A DNA stretch of 12,816 nt from Chloroflexota bacterium (GCA_025450375.1 JANWHO010000085.1:1-12816), one strand, 5' to 3'. Shown: positions 1 through 7,453, numbered from the stretch's first letter. The notes: generated from the sequence alone by a model not told the origin. A program made the numbers and translations.

Positions 1-2
1 AT

Positions 3-290
3 GCGGACTACTTGCGGGACGTAGACTATCCGGCGATCATGACGCGGGATTGGTTCATCCGGGGGATGGATCGCCTGCTGGAATTGGTGGCCGAACAGGC
101 AACCGCCGTCATGTGCAGTGAGGAGAACCCGGCGCACTGTCATCGCCATCATCTGATAGCACGCTATCTTATGGCGCGGCACCCAGAGACGAGCGTGTGT
201 CACATCCGGGGCACGGGCATGCTCCTCGAAGCCGCCGCCATTCCCCCGTTGATCGAGAAGCCTCTGGTCATCCAGCACTCCCTCTTCTAA
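3..290 (+). CDS. DUF488 family protein, C-terminal part (5' end outside window)
   Basis: The reading frame is open from the first complete codon, so the gene begins upstream of the window; only about 95 residues are present. The visible part is the C-terminal half of a DUF488 domain. It has a helix rich in Leu/Glu (around bases 60-100) followed by the family's hallmark segment, Met-Cys-Ser-Glu-Glu-Asn-Pro then Cys-His-Arg-His-His (Cys codons at 114 and 138), then a Leu-Ile-Ala helix and a short beta strand around His-Ile-Arg. DUF488 proteins are small cytoplasmic proteins of unknown biochemical function. The conserved Cys-Ser-Glu...Cys-His-Arg cluster resembles a metal-binding or catalytic site, which is inference. 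A second DUF488 gene starts 7 nt after the stop, so the two are almost certainly co-transcribed. An internal TTG at 12 is not a credible start because homology continues upstream of it. Confidence 0.85.
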   Translation, partial: ADYLRDVDYPAIMTRDWFIRGMDRLLELVAEQATAVMCSEENPAHCHRHHLIARYLMARHPETSVCHIRGTGMLLEAAAIPPLIEKPLVIQHSLF

Positions 291-297
291 GTCACCA

Positions 298-738
298 ATG
301 AAGCTCTTCACTCTCGGCTTCACCCAAAAACGGGCCGAGACCTTTTTCAACCTCCTTCGCCGGCACGAGATCCAACGGCTGGTAGACATTCGGGTCAGTC
401 CGGACGGTCAGTTATCCGGCTTCGCGAAACGAGACGATTTCCCCTACTTTCTCTCCAAGCTGGTGCCGGGCTGCCGGTATGTCTACATGCCGGAGCTCGC
501 TCCCACCAAGGAAATCCTCCGGGAGTATCGTGCCGGCGCGAATTGGCCTCGCTACGTTCTGCGGTTCGAGGCCCTCATGGACGAACGACGGATTCCGGAG
601 TCCTTGAATCGCGCCGATTTCGAAGCCGAGCGTTCATGCCTGTTGTGCAGTGAACCCACGGCGGAACAATGCCATCGCCGCCTGGTTGGTGAACGGCTGA
701 TCGCTCACTGGCCTTCGGTCGAACTGATCCACCTATGA
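298..738 (+). CDS. DUF488 family protein (second copy)
   Basis: This is a complete 146-residue protein, a usual length for a compact DUF488 protein. Family landmarks visible in order are an N-terminal beta strand Phe-Thr-Leu-Gly-Phe-Thr (4-9), a Val-Asp-Ile-Arg motif (29-32), a Pro-Glu-Leu-Ala-Pro-Thr-Lys-Glu motif (65-72), and the C-terminal Leu-Cys-Ser-Glu-Pro...Gln-Cys-His-Arg-Arg cluster (Cys117, Glu119, Cys125, His126, Arg127). The sequence differs clearly from the preceding DUF488 gene, so this is an old paralogous pair and not a recent duplication. Its stop codon overlaps the next start in an ATGA arrangement, which implies translational coupling to the dual-OB protein. Biochemical function is unknown. 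The Asp-x-Arg and Cys/His residues would be the candidate active site (inference). Family assignment is firm; role is open. Confidence 0.88.
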   Translation: MKLFTLGFTQKRAETFFNLLRRHEIQRLVDIRVSPDGQLSGFAKRDDFPYFLSKLVPGCRYVYMPELAPTKEILREYRAGANWPRYVLRFEALMDERRIPESLNRADFEAERSCLLCSEPTAEQCHRRLVGERLIAHWPSVELIHL

Positions 739-1475
739 AGCGATCCCTGGTAATCACGGATCTCACCCGAATGCGCAACGGGCGTGTGTGCATCGCCGGA
801 TACGACTCCGATGGTCACTGCGTTCGTCCGGTCTTGCCGCCGCCGGGCATCCACGAAACCGCGTTGCTCCTCGGGAGGCGGGCGATTGTGTATCCAGCCG
901 CCGAGGTGGAATTCGACTTCGGTCATGCTCAATCCGAACCGCCGCATACAGAGGACAACTTCTATTTGCCCAGGTCGGTACGCTTGATTGGACGCGTATC
1001 CGATGCCCGGTGGCGGGATCTGTTAACCACCACCCTGTCCCCTTCCGTGGAGGCGATATTTGGCCGCCCGATCATGGCCGACCGCGGTTGGTATGTGTGG
1101 CAAGGAGGCGGGGAGCGCTCACTCGGTACCGTGGCTCCGTCCCGGATTCGCGAAGTCGTCCATGAACAAAAGGCCGACGGTGCATGGGGATATCGCCTGG
1201 GGTTCGACGATCGGAAAGGCGCTTACTACAAACTGAGCATCACCGACCTTGTCTGGCGATATGTCTGTGACCGCTCGCGGGCCAAGGGCCGCGCGCCACG
1301 GGATATTTCGGATAGCGCCGCCCAACTCTTGCGTGACCGCGTGGTGTTCCTGCGGATCGGGCTCGCTCGTCCGAACCTGGACAACCTCCCGGATCGCTGC
1401 TTCCTGCAGATTACCGGCATCCACACCTTTCCCGATTATCTCAAAGGGCGAACGTTCGCAAATTTCGCGCCTTGA
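735..1475 (+). CDS. Dual OB-fold (DuOB-type) domain protein
   Basis: This 246-residue protein starts at the ATG that overlaps the upstream stop (ATGA). It resembles proteins catalogued as dual OB domain-containing, which recur next to DUF488 genes. Visible traits are an N-terminal strand-rich segment Leu-Val-Ile-Thr-Asp-Leu-Thr-Arg-Met (5-13), a Val-Cys-Ile-Ala-Gly-Tyr-Asp strand (18-24), and an Arg-Pro-Val/Leu segment (31-34). The characteristic C-terminal block runs Phe-Leu-Arg-Ile-Gly-Leu-Ala-Arg-Pro (205-213), then Leu-Gln-Ile-Thr-Gly-Ile-His-Thr-Phe-Pro-Asp-Tyr (224-235). No signal peptide or membrane segment is seen, so it is cytoplasmic. OB folds usually bind nucleic acids or nucleotides, so a nucleic-acid-binding partner for the DUF488 proteins is a reasonable inference. 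The family identification is from memory of the C-terminal signature. Genes 1 to 3 form one operon, with its promoter outside the window. Confidence 0.7.
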   Translation: MKRSLVITDLTRMRNGRVCIAGYDSDGHCVRPVLPPPGIHETALLLGRRAIVYPAAEVEFDFGHAQSEPPHTEDNFYLPRSVRLIGRVSDARWRDLLTTTLSPSVEAIFGRPIMADRGWYVWQGGGERSLGTVAPSRIREVVHEQKADGAWGYRLGFDDRKGAYYKLSITDLVWRYVCDRSRAKGRAPRDISDSAAQLLRDRVVFLRIGLARPNLDNLPDRCFLQITGIHTFPDYLKGRTFANFAP

Positions 1476-1480
1476 GATTC

Positions 1481-1494
1481 GCGGGAGTCCCCGC
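1481..1494. terminator. Possible short bidirectional terminator hairpin
   Basis: In the 37-nt convergent gap between the dual-OB gene and the Uma2 gene, GCGGG (1481-1485) pairs with CCCGC (1490-1494) around a four-base loop. A second overlapping 4-bp hairpin (CTCC/GGAG) follows at 1494-1504. There is no T-run on either side, so this is only a candidate. Its position between two gene ends is the main support. Confidence 0.25.
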
Positions 1495-1512
1495 TCCACG
1501 GGAGCATGGTCA

Positions 1513-2310
1513 TCAGGGTTCCTTTGGCTCCTCCTCGCGTAGGCGTGCCAATTCCGCCTCCAGCTCGGCCACCCGCGCCTCCGCCGCTTCCGCTCGGGCC
1601 GCCGCCTCGGTCGCCGCCGCACGTTCCGCTTCCGCGCGTCGCGTCTCGGCGGCCCGGCCATTCCGTTCGACTAACCACTGCCGCTGGGCGTGGTGCAAGG
1701 CGGCCTGCAATTCCTCGCCGATTGGCAGAAGGTCCCCGTTCGCGTCTTGAAAGCGGAGCAGCAACCCGCGCACCACCAACGTCAGCCCCAGCACCATGCT
1801 CCGCAACTCCCCGCCGGGCTCCGCCACCCAGGGGCCCCAGGTGCCCCGCGCGTCGCGCCGATAGCCGGTCAAGGAGCCCGGTCCCGTGGTGTAGGGATCG
1901 AAAATCGCGTACTCGGTCGCTCCGCACAAATCGTAGGCACGCGGCTTTTCCACCAGATCGCGATGCCGCGAGTCCGGGGAGACGATTTCCAGGACGAATG
2001 GGGGGAAGCCGCCTTCTCTCCGGGCATCAAACGATTCCCGCAGGTGATTGGGCGCCAGGGCCACGAAGAGGTCGGGCGCTACTTTTCCCACCGATCCATC
2101 TGGTCGGGCATAGGAGATAAAGATTTCGCCGCTGACATACCATTCCGGGTGCGCCTCCCCGCCCTGCAGCTTCAAGGAAAAGTGGGAAGCGATCACGCAC
2201 AGGAAATGGCGATCCGAGGCGACCATCCAGGGTGCGTCCTCCGTGTCGTCGGCAAAGGCCAGCAGGAACGCGCGGTCGTCCTCGCATAGGGGGGTGGTTT
2301 GTTCGATCAT
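1513..2310 (-). CDS. Uma2 family (DUF820) putative nuclease with coiled-coil tail
   Basis: This 265-residue protein has a PD-(D/E)XK-type Uma2 core. The core pieces are Val-Ala-Pro-Asp-Leu-Phe-Val (77-83, Asp80), Phe-Val-Leu-Glu-Ile-Val-Ser-Pro-Asp-Ser (105-114, Glu108), then Arg-Asp-Leu-Val-Glu-Lys (117-122, Lys122) and the typical Tyr-Asp-Leu-Cys-Gly-Ala-Thr-Glu-Tyr-Ala-Ile-Phe-Asp-Pro segment (126-139). Asp80, Glu108 and Lys122 are the likely catalytic triad by family analogy. Residues from about 195 onward form an amphipathic helix that becomes an Ala/Glu/Arg-rich coiled coil (about 215-260). Such tails are common on Uma2 proteins of Chloroflexota and Cyanobacteria. Uma2 proteins are often called endonucleases, but a physiological substrate is not established. 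The ATG at 2310 is preceded by a GAGGG ribosome-binding site. The gene lies 42 nt downstream of the permease on the same strand and may share its transcript. Confidence 0.9.
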   Translation of the reverse strand: MIEQTTPLCEDDRAFLLAFADDTEDAPWMVASDRHFLCVIASHFSLKLQGGEAHPEWYVSGEIFISYARPDGSVGKVAPDLFVALAPNHLRESFDARREGGFPPFVLEIVSPDSRHRDLVEKPRAYDLCGATEYAIFDPYTTGPGSLTGYRRDARGTWGPWVAEPGGELRSMVLGLTLVVRGLLLRFQDANGDLLPIGEELQAALHHAQRQWLVERNGRAAETRRAEAERAAATEAAARAEAAEARVAELEAELARLREEEPKEP

Positions 2311-2352
2311 GGCTCGTCCCTCTGGGGAGTATGATAGCGTACTCGACCCTAC

Positions 2353-3141
2353 CTAAAATTCCCGGACGAAGAAATATACGGTCATCAGGCAGGCGATTAC
2401 GATCACCAGCCGGCGGACCAGCGCGGGGTCGAGCTTCCGTGCGTACGCCGCTCCCGCGTAGCCGCCGATCACCGCCCCGACCAGCATCACCAGAGCTTGC
2501 GGCCAGTTGACCGCCCCGGCAATCACGAAGGTGATCACCGCGATACCGTTGATGCAACTGGCCAGCACGGTTTTCAGGGCGTTCATCTCATGGATATTCT
2601 CCATCCCCATCAGGCCAAAGGCGGCCAGCATGAGAATGCCGATCCCGCCGCCGAAATAGCCGCCGTAGATGGAGATCACGGCCTGCCCGGCAAACATGCC
2701 GATCAGTCCACCGCGCGAGCCGGCCGCCTCCGCGGTCTCGGCGTCCTTTCGTGAAGCCGCCCGCCGCTTCATCCAGGCCGTGAACGACGGCCCAAAGGCA
2801 AAGAGAAGGGTTGCCGCCAGGAGGAGAACTGGGATTAGTCGGGAAAAGGTCGCCGCCGGCGTGCGCAGCAGCAGCAGCGCTCCCAGCCAGCCGCAGATCA
2901 GGCTGATCACCGCCAGGGCGCCAAGATGGGGGACGGAGCGGAGTTCCTTCCGATACGCCCCGGCGCTGGCAAGCGAGCCGGGCCAGAGGGCCACCGTGGA
3001 GGTCGCGTTGGCATGGATCGACGACACGCCGCTGACGATCAGGGCGGGAAAGGTGAGGAAGCTGCCGCCTCCCGCCACCGCGTTTTGCGCCCCGCCCACC
3101 AGGGCTGCCGCGAACAGAAAAGCGCCTTGCCCGAGGGTCAC
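2353..3141 (-). CDS. TauE/SafE family membrane permease
   Basis: This is a 262-residue, very hydrophobic integral membrane protein of the TauE/SafE (sulfite exporter/anion permease) family. The N-terminal repeat carries Val-Gly-Gly-Ala-Gln-Asn-Ala-Val-Ala-Gly-Gly-Gly (15-26), the family's conserved loop. The second repeat carries Gly-Gly-Tyr-Phe-Gly-Gly-Gly-Ile-Gly (160-168). Asn188-Ala-Leu-Lys and the C-terminal Gly-Gly-Tyr-Ala-Gly...Ala-Arg-Lys-Leu (226-237) are also typical. About seven or eight transmembrane helices are expected, with a charged cytoplasmic loop at about 123-145. Family members move sulfite, sulfoacetate or other organosulfur or carboxylate anions, but the substrate cannot be read from sequence. 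The start is GTG at 3141, with a GGAG ribosome-binding site (3150-3153) 8 nt away. This site lies in the 16-nt gap after the SDR stop, indicating an operon. Confidence 0.92.
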   Translation of the reverse strand: MTLGQGAFLFAAALVGGAQNAVAGGGSFLTFPALIVSGVSSIHANATSTVALWPGSLASAGAYRKELRSVPHLGALAVISLICGWLGALLLLRTPAATFSRLIPVLLLAATLLFAFGPSFTAWMKRRAASRKDAETAEAAGSRGGLIGMFAGQAVISIYGGYFGGGIGILMLAAFGLMGMENIHEMNALKTVLASCINGIAVITFVIAGAVNWPQALVMLVGAVIGGYAGAAYARKLDPALVRRLVIVIACLMTVYFFVREF

Positions 3142-3157
3142 CAGGGTATCTCCACGA

Positions 3158-3928
3158 TCAGAACAGCCCGCTGGTCAGGCCGCCGTCGACCTGGAGCGAT
3201 ACCCCAGTAATGTACCTGGCCGACTCGCTACACAGATAGGCGATTGCCTGTCCCATGTCGAGCGGCTCCCCCACCCGTCCCATCGGAACCCCCGCCGCCG
3301 CCGTCCGACGCGTGGTGGTCTCGTCTCCCCCATAGAGGCTGGTCAAGCGATCGGTAAGGATACGTCCCGGCGCGACCGTGTTCACCGTGATCCCATCGGG
3401 CGCCAGCTCGGATGCCAGCGTCTTGGACAGACCGGTCACGGCGGCGCGCAGTGAGTTGGAAAGGACCAAGTTGGCGATTGGCTGCTTGACCGAGGTTGAG
3501 GTGACGGTGACGATCCGCCCCCAACCCTGGCGGCGCATGTGCGGGATCGCCAGCCGGGTTAAACGAACCACGCTCAGGAGCAGGGTCTCAAAGGCAGCCT
3601 GCCAGGCCCCATCATCGTGCTTCTCGAAGGGGCCTGCCGGAGGACCGCCGGTATTGTTCACCAAAATATCCAGCGCCCCATACCGGGCCACGGTCTGGGC
3701 CACCAACCGCTCGATGGCGACCCCATCCCGCAGATCCGCGGCGATTGCCAGTATTTCGACGCCCGTGGCCGCGCGCAGATTGGCGGCGGTCGCCTCAAGA
3801 GCCCCCTGATCGCGGGCGCAAATGGCCAGCCGCGCCCCCTCGCGCCCCAGGGCCAGGGCAGCCGCCCGCCCAATTCCCTTGCTGGCCCCGCAGACCAGCG
3901 CCGTCTTGCCGCCGATCCCCAAATCCAT
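3158..3928 (-). CDS. SDR family oxidoreductase lacking the canonical Tyr/Lys pair
   Basis: This is a short-chain dehydrogenase/reductase of 256 residues when started at the ATG at 3928. The frame stays open to 4042, but the extra N-terminus has no family similarity, and a good ribosome-binding site sits just before 3928. The Rossmann nucleotide motif is Gly-Ala-Ser-Lys-Gly-Ile-Gly (14-20), and the structural Asn-Asn-Ala-Gly motif appears as Asn-Asn-Thr-Gly-Gly (91-95). The catalytic Ser is probably Ser144. At the positions expected for the Tyr-x-x-x-Lys motif there are Ser157 and Arg161, so the usual proton donor and lysine are missing. The sequence resembles a recognised BKR-like SDR subgroup that departs from the catalytic tetrad. 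It may still bind NAD(P)H. Substrate and activity are unknown. It is the first gene of the SDR-permease-Uma2 transcript. Confidence 0.9.
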   Translation of the reverse strand: MDLGIGGKTALVCGASKGIGRAAALALGREGARLAICARDQGALEATAANLRAATGVEILAIAADLRDGVAIERLVAQTVARYGALDILVNNTGGPPAGPFEKHDDGAWQAAFETLLLSVVRLTRLAIPHMRRQGWGRIVTVTSTSVKQPIANLVLSNSLRAAVTGLSKTLASELAPDGITVNTVAPGRILTDRLTSLYGGDETTTRRTAAAGVPMGRVGEPLDMGQAIAYLCSESARYITGVSLQVDGGLTSGLF

Positions 3929-4156
3929 ATCCGCGCTCCCAGAATAGTGCTTCACCGCCGTAAAAAATGGCACGCGACCACCAGATGTTTCCCTGGGGAG
4001 CATAGGCGATGCGGGGGAGGATCGTCCAGTTGGACCCCGCATTGGCTATACTTTCAGACGTAACGCCTCTAACAGACCGATCCAGCCCGGCCAGGTACAC
4101 GCGCGACCCGGGCCGAGGATCGCGGCACACAAGGCTGAAGAAGGGGAGTATCCGCC
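3929..4156. other. Divergent intergenic region between the SDR and M32 genes
   Basis: This 228-nt spacer separates the divergent starts of the SDR gene (minus) and the M32 peptidase gene (plus), so both promoters should lie here. On the plus strand a TATACT box at 4047-4052 could be a -10 element, but no -35 sits at the proper distance. On the minus strand no convincing sigma-70 pair is seen. The M32 ribosome-binding site AAGGGGAG is just upstream of 4157. No coding evidence is seen in the spacer. Confidence 0.4.
3936..3940 (-). promoter_or_regulatory. Ribosome-binding site that fixes the SDR start
   Basis: On the minus strand GGGAG lies 7 nt before the ATG at 3928. It supports that start over the longer open frame reaching 4042. 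Confidence 0.6.
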
Positions 4157-5668
4157 ATGTCCGGAAGCAATGACGCGCTGGACCAGTTGAAAGCGACCTT
4201 TGCCGAGATCGGCGCCATTAATAACGCGATCTCGGTGTTGGCCTGGGACCAGAACACCTATATGCCGCTCGGCGGCGCGACGGGACGGGCCGAGGATCTG
4301 GCCGCGCTCTCCAAGCTGGCTCACGAGCGGCTGACCAGCCGGCGGACCGGCGACCTGCTCAAGGCGGCCCAGGACCACACGGCCAATCTGGATCCCGGTA
4401 GCGATGATGCCTCGCTGGTCCGGGTCGCGCGGCGGGATTACGACCGCGAAGTCAAAGTGCCCGACGCCCTGGTGGCGGAATTCGCGCGCACCTCGGTGCT
4501 GGCGGAAAGCGTGTGGCGAGAGGCGAGATTACGGAATGATTATCCCGCTTTCGCGCCCTGGGTCGAGAAGATCGTGGAACTCAATCGTCGTATGTGTGAG
4601 TATGTCGGCTATCCCGAGCAGCCCTTCGATGCCCTGGTGGATTACACGGAGCCGGGCATGACCACCAATTCGGTGCGGGCGGTCTTCGACGAACTGCGCC
4701 CACAACTTTTGGACCTGGTAGGGAAAATCACTCCCCAGGTGGAGAGCGTGGATGATACCGTGCTCCATCGCCACTACGACGAGGCGACTCAGGAGCGCAT
4801 TGGCCGCGAGGTCGTCGCGCGCTTTGGCTATGATTTCACCCGTGGCCGTCTCGACCGGACCACCCATCCGTTCGAGACGGCCTTCAACCGCGATGACGTC
4901 CGCATCACCACTCGCTACGACGCCCGATTTCTCTCCATGGCTCTGATGGGGACCATGCATGAAGCAGGGCATGGGATGTACGAGCAAGGGATCTCGCCCG
5001 CGCTGGCCCAAACTCCGATCACCGGCGGCGTGTCCGCCGGGATGCACGAGAGCCAATCGCGTCTGTGGGAGAATTTCGTGGGCCGGGGTATCCCTTTCTG
5101 GCGGTTCTTCTATCCTACCTTGCAAGCGGCTTTTCCGGGCGTCCTCGAAGGTGTGGATATGCACCAGTTTTATCGGGCGATCAATAAGGTGTGTCCGTCC
5201 TTGATCCGGGTCGAGGCGGACGAGGTGACCTACTGCCTGCACATTATGTTCCGCTTCGAGTTGGAGATCGCGCTGCTCGATGGCAGTCTTAGCGTCAAGG
5301 ATGCCCCAGCCGCCTGGAATGAGAAGGTGCGGGGATACCTGGGCATCACGCCTCCCAACGATACGGAAGGGATTCTGCAAGATATTCACTGGACCTCCGG
5401 CCTTGGCGGCTTCCAGGGATACGCGTTGGGGAATATCATCGCGGCCCAGCTCTGGGAAGCGGCCCACCAGGCTCACCCGGACCTGCCGGAGCAATTCGAA
5501 AGGGGCGAGTTCGGCCCGTTGTTGCGCTGGCTCAACACGAACATTCACCAATACGGGAGGAAATTCTTCCCCGCCGATTTGCTAAAGCGCGCGACCGGAT
5601 CGGCGCTCAGCCCCGAGCCGTACATACGCTACCTTCGCGACAAGTATGGCCAGATCTATTCCCTGTAA
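4157..5668 (+). CDS. M32 family metallocarboxypeptidase (carboxypeptidase Taq type)
   Basis: This is a 503-residue cytoplasmic zinc carboxypeptidase, the full length typical of family M32. The zinc site is His-Glu-Ala-Gly-His (268-272), with the third ligand Glu298 in the motif Met-His-Glu-Ser-Gln-Ser (296-301). Other M32 signatures are His-Pro-Phe-Glu (237-240), Thr-Arg-Tyr (252-254), and the Ile-Arg-Val-Glu-Ala-Asp-Glu-Val-Thr-Tyr segment (350-359). All catalytic residues appear intact. The enzyme removes C-terminal amino acids from peptides, with broad specificity in the family. There is no signal peptide. The ATG at 4157 has a strong AAGGGGAG ribosome-binding site. It stands alone on its strand, with divergent genes upstream and a 185-nt spacer to the next gene, so it is probably a single-gene unit. 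Confidence 0.97.
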   Translation: MSGSNDALDQLKATFAEIGAINNAISVLAWDQNTYMPLGGATGRAEDLAALSKLAHERLTSRRTGDLLKAAQDHTANLDPGSDDASLVRVARRDYDREVKVPDALVAEFARTSVLAESVWREARLRNDYPAFAPWVEKIVELNRRMCEYVGYPEQPFDALVDYTEPGMTTNSVRAVFDELRPQLLDLVGKITPQVESVDDTVLHRHYDEATQERIGREVVARFGYDFTRGRLDRTTHPFETAFNRDDVRITTRYDARFLSMALMGTMHEAGHGMYEQGISPALAQTPITGGVSAGMHESQSRLWENFVGRGIPFWRFFYPTLQAAFPGVLEGVDMHQFYRAINKVCPSLIRVEADEVTYCLHIMFRFELEIALLDGSLSVKDAPAAWNEKVRGYLGITPPNDTEGILQDIHWTSGLGGFQGYALGNIIAAQLWEAAHQAHPDLPEQFERGEFGPLLRWLNTNIHQYGRKFFPADLLKRATGSALSPEPYIRYLRDKYGQIYSL

Positions 5669-5723
5669 GCCGTGGAAAAGGTGATCGAGTTTGTAACGGT
5701 TGTGCCGCCGCAAGGATCCGGGC

Positions 5724-5756
5724 CTGGGAGCGCGAGCGTCCCGCTCGCGCTCCCAG
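5724..5756. repeat. Perfect 15-bp GC-rich palindrome with 3-nt loop
   Basis: The left arm (5724-5738, CTGGGAGCGCGAGCG) and right arm (5742-5756) are exact reverse complements around the loop TCC. The element lies in the 185-nt gap between the M32 and DUF815 genes. It could end M32 transcription, but no T-run follows. Its high GC and self-complementary form resemble REP-type dispersed palindromes, which is inference because only one copy is in the window. The rest of the gap shows no gene and no clear promoter. Confidence 0.7.
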
Positions 5757-5853
5757 ACGATGTCGTCACTCGGACTGTTTCGCCAACAGTAGCGAACTCC
5801 AGGTATGCATCCTCCAACCGAGTAAAATATCCTCGTAACCAGAAAGAGGCGGC

Positions 5854-7239
5854 ATGACCGGTTCCACCGACCTTTCCCTGGAATCGCTCCGGGGGAAGCA
5901 ACTACGCATGGCACGACGGCGGGCGACCGCCATTTCCCTCCTGGAGGGCGTCCTGACCGATCCCGTGGGTGAGGCGATGCTCGCCCTGCTCGAATGTCTC
6001 GACCACCGGCCCGTGGCCGAGACGGGCACGCCGGCTCTCCGCGGCAGCGTGGTTGCCCGCGCCTACGCACGAGTATTTGCCCTGCTGGCCACCGAGAGCA
6101 TGCCGGCGGTTGAGGCCGCCGACGCCTGGCAGTCGCATCTGCTCTGGCGGGTGGTGGATGACCAGAATCCCTTCAGTCTCGCGGCGGCGGCCGGCGGAAC
6201 GGCGGCGGTTGCTCCCTCGGTGCTGGATCAGGCCCGCCGCGATCTCCGCGGCCTGCAATGGCTCTATTCCCTGGGCGCGGACGCGATCCGCGAGGCAACC
6301 GCCGCCCTGGTCGGTGAGGAACTGATGGATGCCCTTGCCCCCTGGCAGGCCGTGTCGGCGCCCTCCAGCGATAACGGGCCGCGAACCGCCATTGTCCGGC
6401 GTCTGAGCCTGGCCCTGGATTGGGGCGCGATGGCCGAGGATTTGGCCGCCCACTGGCGGGCGCATGGACTGGGACTGTTCGCGCGGGTCCAGGCCGCCAG
6501 ATGGTCGGCCCGCGATGGAGGCGGATTGGAAGGAATCACTCATCCCGACCAGATTCGCCTGGAGGAACTGATCGCCTACGACAGCGAGCGCGAGCCGCTG
6601 CTCCGCAACACCGAACGCTTCGTGGTCGGGTTGCCCGCCCACCATGTGCTGCTCTACGGTGAACGAGGGACGGGAAAGTCGTCCACGGTCAAGGCATTGG
6701 TGCATGCCTACGGCGAACGTGGCCTTCGCCTGGTCGAGCTGGCCCGTGATGAACTGGGCGATCTGAGCCGAGTGCTGGCGACCCTGCGCGAACTGCCCCA
6801 ACGATTCGTGCTGTTCGTGGACGATCTGTCCTTCGAGGAGCACGAAGTGCAATACAAGGCGCTCAAGGCGGCCCTGGAAGGAACGGTTGAAGCCTGGCCG
6901 GCCAACGTCGTGCTCTATGTCACCACTAATCGACGCCATCTGATCAAGGAGCGGTTCAGCGACCGCGACCAGGAGCAAAACGGTGAGGTGCGTCCACGCG
7001 ACACCATGGAGGAGAAGCTATCCCTGGCCGACCGCTTTGGCTTGCTGGTCACCTTCCCCGCTCCGGATCAGGAGCGCTATGCGCGGGTAGCCCTGGGTCT
7101 GGCCCGCGCGCACCAGATCGCCCTGCCCGATCACGAACTACGGCGGCGAGCGATCCAGTGGGCGCTCTGGCACAACGGGCGCTCCTGCCGTACGGCCCGC
7201 CAGTTCGTGGATGAGTTGATCGCGGAGCAGCGAGGCTAA
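5854..7239 (+). CDS. DUF815 family AAA+ ATPase
   Basis: This 461-residue protein has an N-terminal helical region of about 220 residues without a recognisable motif, then the DUF815 ATPase domain. The domain entry is Gly-Ile-Thr-His-Pro-Asp-Gln-Ile-Arg-Leu-Glu-Glu-Leu-Ile (227-240). Walker A is Gly-Glu-Arg-Gly-Thr-Gly-Lys-Ser-Ser (269-277), and Walker B is Phe-Val-Leu-Phe-Val-Asp-Asp-Leu (318-325). The sensor-1-like segment is Thr-Thr-Asn-Arg-Arg-His-Leu (357-363). Asp-Arg-Phe-Gly-Leu (393-397) carries a possible arginine finger, and Gly-Arg-Ser...Arg-Thr-Ala-Arg-Gln (442-450) is the sensor-2 region. Motifs are complete, so ATP hydrolysis is likely. The family's cellular role is undefined. 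No signal or membrane segment is seen. The ATG at 5854 is preceded by AAAGAGG at short spacing. A 371-nt non-coding gap follows. Confidence 0.93.
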   Translation: MTGSTDLSLESLRGKQLRMARRRATAISLLEGVLTDPVGEAMLALLECLDHRPVAETGTPALRGSVVARAYARVFALLATESMPAVEAADAWQSHLLWRVVDDQNPFSLAAAAGGTAAVAPSVLDQARRDLRGLQWLYSLGADAIREATAALVGEELMDALAPWQAVSAPSSDNGPRTAIVRRLSLALDWGAMAEDLAAHWRAHGLGLFARVQAARWSARDGGGLEGITHPDQIRLEELIAYDSEREPLLRNTERFVVGLPAHHVLLYGERGTGKSSTVKALVHAYGERGLRLVELARDELGDLSRVLATLRELPQRFVLFVDDLSFEEHEVQYKALKAALEGTVEAWPANVVLYVTTNRRHLIKERFSDRDQEQNGEVRPRDTMEEKLSLADRFGLLVTFPAPDQERYARVALGLARAHQIALPDHELRRRAIQWALWHNGRSCRTARQFVDELIAEQRG

Positions 7240-7453
7240 CACTGCCTCAGACTGTTTGCCGTGAGGGTTCGGGAGCCTACGATCGTGTGGGCGGGCCACG
7301 CTCCTTGAAAGTAAGGCGCTTGATCGTACACTAGGGTCATGCTCCGTATGTAGGCGCGCATAACAAAATGCTTTTCAACCAGAACCTATTCTCGTTGTGG
7401 TATGCACGTCTGTTCCAGGAATAGGTGTCATGAATAAAATACTTCATTGCCCG

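Noticed and set aside
1506..2120. A Pro/Arg-rich plus-strand open frame opposite the Uma2 gene
   Set aside because: Its composition is low-complexity and results from the complementary strand of the Ala/Glu-rich tail.
3929..4042. N-terminal extension of the SDR protein
   Set aside because: The extra 38 residues have no SDR similarity, and a good ribosome-binding site precedes the internal ATG at 3928.
4047..4052. TATACT as a -10 box for the M32 gene
   Set aside because: The nearest TTGGAC is only 11 nt upstream and no -35 lies at 16-18 nt, so it is noted only in the intergenic entry.
4529..5551. A 340-codon minus-strand open frame opposite the M32 peptidase
   Set aside because: It is a shadow of a gene with intact catalytic motifs and shows no recognisable domain.
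5902..6978. A 358-codon minus-strand open frame opposite the DUF815 ATPase
   Set aside because: It is antisense to a well-supported ATPase and Gln/Gly-rich without domain features.
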